This document shows positions 46,220 through 56,505 of a stretch of 64,000 nt of DNA, in pieces (the stretch's first letter is position 1; every line of letters begins with the position of its first letter). Source of the stretch: Zygnema cylindricum. Lineage: Eukaryota; Streptophyta; Zygnematophyceae; Zygnematales; Zygnemataceae. Below the pieces are notes generated by a model that was not told where the DNA came from, made no database searches, and worked only from the letters and a program-made list of their open reading frames with translations. Where the stretch lies: NCBI GenBank assembly GCA_037447655.1, contig JBBHKE010003386.1, positions 1 through 64,000 on the forward strand, written 5' to 3'. Both the position numbers and the translations under genes were made by a program.

Positions 46220-46290
46220 GTCCGTTAGGGGGATCGAACCCCACATCACTATCAAGGTGCCACTCCGATAGGATGGTGCCACACACGGAC
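46220..46290 (-). other. tRNA-like element, right arm (complete form)
   Basis: On the minus strand GTCCGT at the 5' end pairs with ACGGAC at the 3' end. A T-arm GGGG-TTCGATC-CCCC with a consensus B-box GGTTCGATCCC is present, and ACC follows the acceptor stem. The D and anticodon region is atypical (CTATC...GATAG hairpin), so this is a tRNA-like structure or pol III promoter, not a standard tRNA. Confidence 0.5.
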
Positions 46291-46309
46291 TACAAAATAT
46301 AATAACCAA

Positions 46310-47394
46310 CAAATTTACAGGGTTTATAAGCTCCAATATCAAAATACACCGGTTTGGGTATTAAGCCCAATTTTCACGTTTAGGTTTTATAAGCCCCAAT
46401 ATTGAAATACACCATTTTGGGTATTAAGCCCGATTTTTCGGGTTTTATTAGCCCTTATATCAAAATACACAGGTTTGGGTATTAAGCCTAATTTTCGGGT
46501 TTGGGTTTTATAAGCCTCAATATCGAAATATACTGGTTTGGGTATTAACCCCGATTTTTCGGGTTTGGTTTTTATAACCCCCAATATCGAAATATAGCGG
46601 TTTGGGTATCAAGCCCAATTTTCGGGTTTGGGTTTTATAAGCCAAAATATCGAAATACACCGGTTTGGGTATTAAGCCGAATTCTCGGGTTTGGGTTTTA
46701 TAAGCCCCAATATTGAAATACACCGGTTTGGGTAATAAACTTATTTGATGGGTTCGGGCTTTTTAAGCCCCAATATGGAAATTCAAAGGTTTTCCAACAC
46801 TTAGCCAAAATCGGCGTAAACGAATTCTAGTACTTAGCCAAAATTGGAAGCTTTTTCAACTCGGCGTACACGGATTCCAACACAGCCAAAATCTGGAAGC
46901 TTTTTTAACTCGACCTACATGGATTCCGACTCTTAGCCAAGTTTTCAACGCGGCGTACACAGATTCTGGTACTTAGCCAAATTTCCAAGTATTTTGGCTC
47001 GCCATACAGGGATTCCGGTATTTAGCCAAATTTTGGAAGCTTTTTCAACTTGGCGTACACGGATTCCAACACAACCAAAATCGGGAAGCTTTTTCAACTC
47101 GACGTACACGGATTCCGACTCTTAGCCAAGTTTTCAACGCGGCGTACACGGATTCTGGTACTTAGCCTAAATTTCCAAGTATTTTGGCTCGCCATACAGG
47201 GATTCCGGTATTTAGCCAAATTTTGGAAGCTTTTTAAACTCGACATACTCAGATTTTGGTACTTAGCCAAAATTTCCAAGTATTTAGGCTTGGCGTACAC
47301 GGATTCCGGTACCTGGCCAAATTTCAAGGTGTTTCAAACGGCGCGTACACGAATTCCAACACTTAGCCAAATTACGATCTCCTGGTAACGAGGG
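46310..47394. repeat. AT-rich short-period satellites, right arm
   Basis: 46310-46790: units of about 63-75 bp with GGTTTGGGTATTAAGCCCAA and GGGTTTTATAAGCCCC. 46790-47394: units with TACTTAGCCAAATTT and GCGTACACGGATTCC, including a longer duplication (46868-47046 versus 47046-47230). Frames across it are repeat artefacts. Confidence 0.88.
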
Positions 47395-48070
47395 ACTCCT
47401 CCCCCTACTAGGTGAAAAAGTTGCAAATGTGCAGCCTAAAAGTCCCCAAAGGTGGCCTTAGCGTCGATTTAAATCTTCCTCTATGGCACAATCGCGGAAA
47501 AGTGCACCCAAAATGCTAGGGGCAAACACCTTTGCCTTGGCGTAACCGCTGTCTTACTTGTCCAAAATGACCGGCTTGGGGCAAACGCCCTCCCAGAATT
47601 GAGGGACTCCTCCCCCTACTAGGTAAAAAAGTGCAAACGTGCGGCCTAAAAGGCTCCAAAGGTGGCCTTAGCGCCGATTTAAAGCTTCCTCTATGGCACA
47701 AAGCCAGAAAAGTGCTCCCAAAATGCTTGGGGCAAACGCCTTTGCCTTGGCGTAATCGCGGTCTTACTTGTTCCACATGACCGGCTTGGGGCAAACGCCC
47801 TCCCTGTATTGAGGGACTCCTCCCCCTACTAAGTAAAAAGTTGCAAATGTGCAGCCTAAAAGGCTCCAATGGTGGCCTTAGCGCCGATTTAAAGCTTCCT
47901 CTATGGCACAAAGCCAGAAAAGTGCTCCCAAAATGCTTGGGGCAAACCCCTTTGCCTTGGCGTAACGGCTGTTTTACTTGTCCAAAATGACCCGCTTGTT
48001 GCAAACGCCCTCCCAGTATTGAGGGACTCCTCCCCCTACTAAGTAAAAAGGGTCAAATGTGCGTCGGACC
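47395..48070 (-). repeat. ~240-bp satellite, right arm, minus orientation
   Basis: Nearly three head-to-tail units, inverted relative to those at 36.6-37.7 kb. Confidence 0.9.
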
Positions 48071-48755
48071 GCAAATTGACACGTCAAAAAAAAGATAGAA
48101 CACTTAGCCAAATTTTGGGGGAATTTTCTATACTGCAAAACGAAAATTGTTATATGTCGGCCGTTATTTTGTTAAATTTAGCGTAGTATAGCTTGTTGTG
48201 TAGGTTATTTTATCACCTTTCAAATGAGCTATGATAAACTTCATTCCGCTAAATACCGGCCGAGAAATATCATTTTACATTTTGCAGTATTGAAAAATAT
48301 GTCAGATTTTTCAATACAGCAAAATACAAAATGCTCTATCTCGGCCGGTTTTTGGTGGAATTTAGCGTATTATAGCTTATTGGGTAGGTAATTATTTCAT
48401 CTTTCGAACGAACCATATCAAGTCAAATTCAAACAAATATCGACCGAGATATAGCATTTTACATTTTGCAGTATTGAAATATCTTTCTAAATTTTCAATA
48501 CTGTAAAATGCAAAATGCTTTATCTCGGTCGGTATATGGCGGAATTTAGCGTATTATAGCTTGTTATGAAGGTAATTTTGTTTTCTTTCGATGAAAGTAT
48601 AATACGCTAAATTCCACAAAATACCGGCCGAGATATAGCATTTTACATTTTGCAGTATTAAAATTCCTCCAAAATTTGGCTGTGTTCTATCTTTTTTTTG
48701 ACGTGTCAATTTGCGGTCCGACGCACATTTGACCCTTTTTACTTAGTAGGGGGAG
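48036..48755. repeat. Nested ~720-bp palindrome inside the right arm
   Basis: Inverted halves meet near 48.39 kb. Outer parts pair GTCAAATGTGCGTCGGACCG with CGGTCCGACGCACATTTGAC, and GACACGTCAAAAAAAAGATA with its complement. The interior alternates between TACTGCAAAA / TTTTGCAGTA and CGGCCGAGATATAGCATTTT / AAAATGCTCTATCTCGGCCG motifs, with further small inverted units. The flanking ~240-bp satellite is in opposite orientations on the two sides, so the symmetry extends over about 47.4-49.2 kb. Confidence 0.9.
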
Positions 48756-49217
48756 TAGTCTCTCAATACTAGGAGGGCGTTTGCCCCAAGCCAGTCATTT
48801 TGGACAAGTAAGACCGCGGTTACGCCAAGGCAAAGGCGTTTGCCCCAAGCATTTTGGGAGCACTTTTCTGGCTTTGTGCCATAGAGGATGCTTGAAATCG
48901 GCGCTAAAGCCACCATTGGAGCCTTTAAGGCCGCACATTTGCAACTTTTTACCTAGTAGGGGGAGGAGTCCCTCAATACCGGGAGGGCGTTTGCCCCAAG
49001 CCGGTCATGTGGATCAAGTAAGACCGCATTTACGCCAAGGCAAAGGCGTTTGCCCCAAGCATTTTGGGAGCACTTTTCTGGCTTTGTGCCATAAAGGAAG
49101 CTTTAAATCGGCGCTAAGGCCACCATTAGAGCCTTTTAGGCCTCACATTTGCACTTTTTTACCTAGTAGGGGGAGGAGTCCCTCAATACCGGGAGGGCGT
49201 CTGCCCCAAGCCAATCA
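48725..49217 (+). repeat. ~240-bp satellite, plus orientation
   Basis: Two units, inverted relative to 47.4-48.07 kb, interrupted at 49217 by the solo LTR. Confidence 0.9.
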
Positions 49218-50400
49218 TGAAACTCTGAGACCTCCATTGGCCCTCAGAGTATGCAGATCCAAAAGAAGCTAATCTAGATAGTGTCGATTCCAAGTTGATA
49301 TAAACCCAAATGACTGACCCCTTGATTGTCAAAACCCCAATATAGATTCACCCCTGTGAAATAACACTTCCTGTGTGCTCAGTTCCACCACAGAATGCAA
49401 AGTTAGAATATGAGATTTGGACACATTCACCCACTTTGACTTTCCCTTAGAAACACAGCCACCCTGGCAGACAAAAACTCTGACCGACTACACCCCTGTG
49501 TAGCCTGGACTCCCCTGAGTCCGCAGCAAAAAGAATCACTGAAAATGGTCAAGTAAATTGATAGTTATGGCTGGCCAAAGTTTGCCATTTATACAAGATG
49601 CTCTCTGGGAGAGGCGACTAGCTACTCAAAAAATTCTAAGTCCTATTCTCACTCTAAGACCCTATCTACTGACGTACGGCACCAATCACATCACTGTACC
49701 GTACAGATAAGTACAGGTGCCGGTGTACCTTCTGTACGACAATCGTACGATATGGCTGAAATGTCAACACATGTCATATATCTATTTGTTCCCGTAATCT
49801 CCGGTGTCGTCGCAATCCAATGTTGACGTGCCATGTGTCATCCTATGTGGCGATGACCGCAAACCGCCAAAAGTACATATCCCGCGATCGCGGCGCCTAT
49901 CGTGGCCGTCCGATTAAATCCGGCTATATTGCTAGCCGTTGAAAATAGACGCGCGGTATTTGTTTCGCGGTCGAACCAAATGCGCGGTATCCGTTTCAAT
50001 TAATAAATCTGTACTCCGTACTATACATAACTGTATCTATGCAATACGTATATATTTCCAGTTAAATGAACTAGTCTACGTGTAACTATCTAAATAATTA
50101 TCAAACCCCATACGTCGTAATACCAGCTCTAGTCTAAATGGATAAAGTTACCGGCTAATGTCGAATTGACGAACGGTAGGTACCAGGATCAATTCCTGGG
50201 TCCGTCAAATACCTTTTGGTAAGTATTACTAATTTACCCCCTGTCTTCTCTAGAGAGCTTAGGCAGCCATGGCTCTAGCTCCCTATCCAGCCTTCAGTGA
50301 CTACAACAAGTGTGGGGGCTTGGAGAGGGGAGTTAGAGGCAGACTGCCTCTGCCCTTTTTCTATCCTATTACAGACCTAGAAAATACACAAATATCAACA
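49218..50400 (-). mobile_element. Solo LTR (1183 bp) inserted in the satellite
   Basis: Bounded by TGAAACTCTGAGACC and AAATATCAACA on the plus strand, with no internal retroelement sequence. The flanks rejoin the satellite: AAGCC then AATCA on the left, AGGCA then TGTGG on the right, and uninterrupted units read AAGCCGGTCATGTGG. The 5-bp target was therefore GGTCA-like, duplicated and since mutated. The T-arm-like hairpin CCAGG-ATCAATT-CCTGG at 50183-50199 is perfect. Confidence 0.9.
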
Positions 50401-50690
50401 AGGCATGTGGAACAAGTAAGACCGCGATTACGCCAAGGCAAAGGCGTTTGCCCCAAGCATTTTGGGAGCACTTTTCTGGCTTTGTGCCATAGAGGAAGCT
50501 TTAAATCGGCGCTAAGGCCACCATTAGAGCCTTTTAGGCCGCACATTTGCACTTTTTACCTAGTAGGGGGAGGAGTCCCTCAATACCGGGAGGGCGTTTG
50601 CCCCAAGCTAGTCATGTGGAACAAGTAAGACCGCGATTACGCCAAGGCAAAGGCGTTTGCCGCAAGCATTTTGGGAGCACTTTTCCTACT
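50401..50690 (+). repeat. ~240-bp satellite continuing after the solo LTR
   Basis: Resumes at TGTGGAACAAGTAAGACCGC, runs about one unit, then merges with the 533-bp array. Confidence 0.88.
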
Positions 50691-52765
50691 TTTTGTTGTG
50701 GAAGAGGCCTTCGTACAATGCTTAGTTCGTTTGTGGGGCCTTTGCAAAACTTTTATGCACATAGTGGCATTTGTCCGAACATAACCCTAATTGAAGTTAT
50801 TTAAAAAAACGAAATCAGGGTTTCCCGTTATCACTATGACAACTCTATTCTTGTTTTTCGCGAAAAATGAGATTAGGGTTGTGAACGCATGATCGAGAAA
50901 CCCTAATCTCAAAATTTGGCTAAGTACCACACCTTGTGTGAATTTGGAAATTCGGCTAAGTATTAAAGTCCTTGTATTGCAGGTCGAAAAACTTCAAAAT
51001 TTTGCTATGTACTGGAATTCGTGAAATCTGAGTCATAAGAAGAAAAATAATAAAAAACGTCCAATTACTGAAATCTGTGTACGTGTTCCAAATATGGCTA
51101 AGTGTTCTATCTCAGCTTCTGTAAATATGCGGTCCAACGCACTTTGGCACTTTTTGATACCATATGACTGGCTTTAAGCCAATAAAAAAGCGTTTGCCCC
51201 AAGCAGTTTGGGAGCACTTTTCCACCATTTTGTCGTGGAAAAAGCCTTCATACAACGCTTAGTTCGCTTGTGGGGCCTTTGCAAAACTTTTATTCACATA
51301 AAGGCCTTTGCCCCAACGTAAACTCACTTGAAGTTATTTGCAAAACGAAATTAGGGTTGTCTGTTATCACAAAGACAACCCTAATCTCGTTTTTCGCGAA
51401 AAACGAGATTAGGGTTGTCACGCCATGATCGAGAAACCCTAATCTCAAAATTTGGCTAAGTACCACAGCCTGTGTGAATTTGGAAATTCGGCTAAGTATG
51501 AAAATCCTTGAACAACAGGTCGAAAAACTTCGAAATTTGGCTGAGTACTGGAATTCGTGAAATCAGAGTCACAAGAAGAAAAAAAAAAAAAACAGCCAAG
51601 TTCGAAATTTGTATGCGTTCGAAATTTGGCTAAGTGTTCTATCTCAACTTGTGTAAATTTGCGGTCCAAAGCACATTGGCACTTTTTTATACCATATGAC
51701 CAGCTTTAGGCCAATAAAAAAGTGTTTAACCCAAGCATTTTAGGAGTAATTTTCCAGCATTTTGCCATGGAAAAAACCTTTATACAACGATTAGTTCGTT
51801 TGTGGGGCCTTTGCAAAAGTTTTATTCACATAGAGGCCTTTCCCCCAACATAACCTCACTTGAAGTTATTTGCAAAACGAAATTAGGGTTGCCAGTTATC
51901 ACGAGGACAATCCTCATCTAGTTTTACGCAAAAAACGAGATTAGGGTTCTCACGGCATGATCGAGAAACCCTAATCTCAAAATTTGGCTAAGTACCACAG
52001 CCTGTGTGAATTTGGAAATTCGGCTAAGTATGAAAATCCTTCAACAACAGGTCGAAAACTTCGAAATTTGGCTGAGTATTGGAATTCATGAATTCGAGTC
52101 ACAAGAAGAAAAAAAAAAAACGGCCAAGTACTAAAATCTGTGTACATGTTCGAAATTTGGCTAAGTGTTCTATCTCAGCTTGTGTAAATTTGCGGTCCGA
52201 CACACTTTAGCACTTTTTGATACCATATGACCGGCTTTAGGCCAGTAAAAAAGCGTTTGCCCCAAGCATTTTGGGAGCACTTTTCCAGCCTTTTGCCGTG
52301 GAAAAAGCCTTTATACGACGCTTAGTTCGTCTGTGGGGCCTTTTCAAATATTTTATTCACATAGAGGCCTTTGCCCCAACATAACCTCACTTGAAGTTAT
52401 TTGCAAAACGAAATTAGGGTTGCTTGTTATCACGGAGACAATCCTAATCTCGTTTTTTGCGAATAACGAGATAAGGGTTGTCACAACATGATCGACAAAC
52501 CCTAATCTCAAAATTTGGCTAAGTACCACAGCCTGTGTGAATTTGGAAATTCGGCTAAGTTTAAAAATCCTTGTACGGCAGGTGGAAAAACTACGAAATT
52601 TGGCTAAGTACTGGAATTTGTGAAATCCGAATCATAATAAGAAAAAAAAAAAAAGGCCAAGTACTGAAATTTGTGCACGTGTTCGAAATTTGGCTAAGTT
52701 CTTTCGCATTTTGCTCGTGTAAATTTGCTGTTTGACGCACATTGGCACTTTTTGATACCTGCGGA
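50651..52765 (+). repeat. 533-bp tandem satellite, four copies
   Basis: Units begin near 50651, 51190, 51722 and 52253 at GCGTTTGCCCCAAGCATTTT and each contains GTTCGTTTGTGGGGCCTTTG, CCTCACTTGAAGTTATTTGC, an inverted AACCCTAATCTCG pair, AAATTTGGCTAAGTACCACA, an A-run and TTGCGGTCCGACGCAC. Only one copy is present in the left arm. Confidence 0.92.
51374..51419. repeat. Perfect 46-bp palindrome within the 533-bp unit
   Basis: GACAACCCTAATCTCG and its complement flank TTTTTCGCGAAAAA with no mismatch in this copy. Other units carry slightly decayed versions. Each half holds one ATTAGGGTT motif resembling a plant telomere repeat. Confidence 0.95.
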
Positions 52766-53085
52766 TGTTAGCTTTCAGTAATGGGAGGGAAGTAAGACTG
52801 GCCTTAGGCCAATGCAAAGGCGTTATGCCCGAAGCATTTTTGCAGCCTTACATCATAGAGAAAGGCGTTTTCCTCCGCCTTGGCCATCTTCGGGGACTTT
52901 GTCAAAAAGTTTGGCCGAATATAATCTGTAATCCAGTTTTTCCCGAAAAACGAGAGTAGGGCTAGAACAGGAAACCCTAATCTCGTTTTCTGGAGAAAAA
53001 CGAGATCAGGGTTTATTAGAAAACCCTAATGTCGTATTTATGTGGCAAACGAGATTAGGGTCGCCCTATTTTATAGAGGTGTTAG

Positions 53086-53343
53086 ATGGATAAGTTTGTC
53101 AAAAAAGGGAGGTATAAGCTCGTAAGCCCAACGCAAACAAAGTTTGTTCAAGGTTTCGATAACGTTTGTCAGAGCATCGGAGGACATTTCTATCTGTTGT
53201 GTGGCACCGTCCCATTGTCTTTGCACAAAGACGAAGGGATGTGGAGTTCGATCCTCCAAACAGATTTGGAAAGGCAACAAGCATTCGGCCTTGAAGTCTT
53301 TCGCTTTGTGACTTGCAATTTCTTACCTCGTTCATTCATTTGA
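53086..53343 (+). CDS. Small ORF A (85 codons), right copy
   Basis: Intact frame MDKFVKKGRYKLVSPTQTKF ... NFLPRSFI, inverted partner of 35481-35738, with about seven residue differences and no gap. Located upstream of the cassette gene copy in the same orientation. Family unknown; coding status rests on conservation of length and frame. Confidence 0.45.
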   Translation: MDKFVKKGRYKLVSPTQTKFVQGFDNVCQSIGGHFYLLCGTVPLSLHKDEGMWSSILQTDLERQQAFGLEVFRFVTCNFLPRSFI

Positions 53344-53706
53344 AGTCGAAACGCCAAAATTCAAGAGCCTTTGAAATTAATCGAAATTTTATTTGTAAAT
53401 AACGAGTGTGTGAAGTTGCGAGTTAGAAAAGCCTCTCATCGTAGCAAATACTTAGAAAATTGCATGAAAGGAGAGAAAACACTTTAGCAAATGCATAACG
53501 GAGCGAGGATTTTGTCTTCAGAGAGTCTTCGAAGACATATCTAACGCTTGTAAACTTTGCTAGTCGTCGTTGACGCAGGTAATTCAGACGTATGTGTAAC
53601 ATATCCACACTCGTTAGGCTTCACTTCCCTTGATAACCAGACACCCCTGATTTGTACCTAGCGGCAATAGATTAGACGACTCTGCGGTCTTTTCTTACCT
53701 TCAACC

Positions 53707-54684
53707 ATGGATGACGCTTTGCTAAAGAGTTCTTTAGTAGATTAGCAAGAGGGCTCACCCGCGCTATAACCCCTACAAATGTGATCCGACTCATGTCCAA
53801 GGTTGTGGAGACAGCGCCTTAAGTTAAACTTACTACGGCGAGGTATGCGTAAGAATACCATTCGAGAGTCCTTGCCCCGATGTTAGAAGAGGAAAAGGTG
53901 TCCGAGGCGGGGGTAGTAGACACGTCCGGGGTGCCGGTAGGCTAGAATAACGTGCCTCTTGATGCATCCGCGACCCTAGCGAGGGGAGGGGATAATGTTG
54001 GTCCTCCGAGACCGCTCAAAGAATCTTGAAAGTCGGCGCGATAGTGGGTTACCTAGGCCGGTAGCAATACCCGAAGGACGTAATCTCCCAGTTCGTCGGG
54101 AGGAAAAGGACGGTGTAAGATGGGGGGGAACAACACTAGAAGGGCCTAGTTCCCTGGCTTGTAAGGAGGAGGCGGATGTTCGAAGATGGGGGCTGAGCGA
54201 TCTTCAAAATGACGACATTGGAGGGGGTGGAGGGAGTGACAAGTCAAATGCCAGCGAAGGGGGCGAAAACGTTAGCGGCGGAAATGACACCAATGTAGAT
54301 AGTGGACGAAAAGGTGAGGATGTGGCGCCCAACCACGTAGAGGGGGAGGAGACGAGTGACCGCGTAGCATCGGAACGTGCGGTCGAACGGGTCGAGCGTC
54401 CGGGTATAATAAAGCCTACCCGGCAAAAAAGAGTATGCGGAGCGATGAGAGTCATGTACCACACGCCGACCCAACTGGATGTACCGAAAGACGAAAACGA
54501 CGTGTTCACCGTAACTCGCGAAACTCTCTTGCAACGCGTGTTCGTTTGGTTGGGTGGGACCTACGCCATACGGGTTGTGAAAGAAAATCCCGCTGCGACG
54601 GCCTACGCTGCGCCGGAGTCCTTGGGAGACGTTAGGACTCATGTGAAGAATTTGGATGAGTGGATGAGGGGAAACGACTGCAAA
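53707..54684 (+). pseudogene. Cassette gene, right copy, truncated by a gap
   Basis: From ATG 53707 a one-base deletion after MDDALLK shifts the frame. A long open frame 53995-54684 then covers the Gly/acid-rich linker and the MRVMYHTPTQLDVPK domain down to HVKNLDEWMRGNDCK, where the gap begins. Compared with the left copy there are many residue changes (for example VPKDEN versus VPKEEN), consistent with weak constraint. Confidence 0.5.
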
Positions 54685-54694
54685 NNNNNNNNNN
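54685..54694. other. Assembly gap (10 N)
   Basis: Gap of unknown true length at the outer end of the right arm. Homology to the left arm stops here and unrelated sequence begins on the other side. Confidence 0.98.
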
Positions 54695-54737
54695 ACTTTA
54701 CGTTTTCTTAACGGTAAGAAAAACACATATGATTTTA

Positions 54738-55076
54738 TTACCCCAGGCCCCACGGAAAAAAGGATGCTTGTGAAGAAAAATAAAATGGTTGTATTAAAGG
54801 TTGTGTCGAGCCTAAAAGTACTGACTTAATCCTCAAAAATCCTCCGTGAAGTTGGCGTTGTGTTGTCGTGAGCCTCGTGCCAATCATCGCCATACACGTT
54901 TCTAACTTTTTGCCCATGTTTTCCACAATATTTTCTAGATGATGTATTCTTCTTATGAGGGGTGGAATACAGTCGATTGTGACTTGCAACGCGCGGAGTT
55001 CATCTTTCACTTTCGCTAAAATTGGAATGTCGGCAATAGGGGACCTTTCGTCCTTCTTCTCGTCCATTTGATACAC
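54738..55076 (-). pseudogene. Coiled-coil protein, N-terminal part (copy 1)
   Basis: The frame MYQMDEKKDERSPIADIPIL continues with LRALQVTIDCIPPLIRRIHH, a Leu/Ile heptad-like stretch, and TTTQRQLHGGFLRIKSVLLG. It is a shortened relative of the gene at 56506-58101 in the same orientation. It stops near the gap and has no downstream domain. Confidence 0.5.
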
Positions 55077-55619
55077 CGCTTCCGCAAAAGTTTGCCACCC
55101 CGGACCCCATTATTTTAGTATACACAAAAAGAATGGCAATTCTTTTGCATTTCAAAACATGATAACATAAATTAACAATATAAAAAAATACCTCATGATT
55201 TATGAACATACTGTTTTGAAGATTTGATAGAATCAATATTTATAAATGAAGAGGAAAGCCAAACAATTCATTGAAAATAGAGTGTAATTACATGTCGAAT
55301 AAGCTCCTACTTCCTCCATTTCGAAGGTCATTCACAAAGGTCAAGCAAGTCAATTTTTAAAGCACCAAACGGAATACAACAAGAAGGGGTTTTTATTATA
55401 TCACAGCCATAAATGTGGTACAAGGGTGGTAGTCACATTAAAGTTCGTGGAAACAGTTTACCATATCTATAATTCACTAACCTCTACAAACTACTTAAGG
55501 GGTCTCACCAATTTTACCCTCTTTCTCAAATATTGTCTACGTTATAATCTACGGAATCAAGTTTACTAAAAAAGTTAAATGATTTCTAACAATTTGGATA
55601 CTAAAGTAATTTTACTCAT
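55077..55619. other. Non-coding part of the direct duplication
   Basis: Matches 58110-58560 in order (CATTGAAAATAG, TTCGAAGGTCATTCACAAA, TACAAGGGTGGTA, AAAGTTCGTGGA). No gene. Confidence 0.6.
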
Positions 55620-56505
55620 TTTTTCCTTCCTCTTTGTCGCTCTCTCTCCCTATACCATTTTTTTTAATTTCCTCCCTTCATCCCTCTCAGCTTGCCTCAA
55701 TGTCCCTCTAGTGAGGAATCAGTGGTGAGTCGGCGACGGCGAGAGGGGGCGACAACGACGAGCCGGTGGTGAGCCGGCGACGGCTCCACCTCGCCCCTGG
55801 CAACTACCAGAGGCCTCTTTTCTCCCCTCCTTCCAAACTTCCCCCCTCACTCACCCTTTGTCCCTCTATTCCTTTCTCCCACTCTGCCTCTCTCACTTCT
55901 TCTCTCCTTCTATTTTTTTCCCTCCCTCCATCTTTTTTTCCCCCATTCTGCCCCTTTGTCACACCCATTCCCCCCCCACTCTGCGCCTCTGTCTCTCTCC
56001 CTCCGCATAATTTTTTTCCCCCTCCCACCTATTTTTTTCCCCTCCCTTCTCTATTTCCCGCTTCTCTCCCCTCAGTCCCACCCATACTCCCCCCACCTCT
56101 GCCTCTCTGTCTCCATCCATTCCCCTAATTATTTTTCCCTTTCCTCCATCCCTCATTTCCCACCTCGCTCTCGCTCCATTCCCCTAATTATTTTTCCCTT
56201 TCCTCCATCCCTCATTTCCCACCTCGCTCTCGCTCTGGCGCCGAGCCGGCGCCAGTGCTGAGCCGGCGCCGATCCAGCGCCAACTCTATTTCCCTCCTTC
56301 CCTCCTTCTAATTTTTCTAACGAGCCGGCGATAAGCCGACGACATCCCGGCCTTGGCCCCGACAGCTACCAGAGGCCTAATTCCCCCTTCCTTCCAAATT
56401 TCCCCCCTCACTCCCCCTCTGTCCCTCTATTTTTTTCTCTCATTGTGCCCCTCTTGCTTCCTCTCTCCCCTTAATTTTTTTCCCCTCCCTCCAATCTATT
56501 TCCCC
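55620..56505. repeat. Pyrimidine-rich DNA with GCCGGCGCC boxes (copy 1)
   Basis: Long runs of CCCTCCCTC and TTTTTCCCCTCC are interrupted at about 55.73 and 56.23 kb by GC-rich palindromic clusters (GAGCCGGCGCC, GGCGCCGAGCCGGCGCC). The sequence at 56108-56170 is duplicated in tandem. Proline/serine-rich frames across it are artefacts. Confidence 0.8.

Larger units (their letters stand above)
45715..54684 (-). repeat. Right arm of the giant imperfect palindrome
   Basis: Mirror of 34141-39232, enlarged to about 9 kb by extra satellite copies (four rather than one 533-bp unit, several ~240-bp units), a nested palindrome at 48 kb and a solo LTR at 49.2 kb. The innermost match is AGCTGATTAG with CTCCACAATCTA near 45.78/39.17 kb. 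The outermost match is the cassette gene ending at a gap at 54685. Confidence 0.9.

Noticed and set aside
47516-49272. Repetitive protein frames with RLRQGKGVCPKHFGSTF
   Set aside because: They arise because the ~240-bp satellite happens to be open in one frame; they appear on both strands wherever the satellite is inverted and have no gene context.
55766-56261. Proline-rich protein frames
   Set aside because: Composition artefact of CCCTCC repeats, including an exact local tandem duplication at 56.11-56.23 kb.
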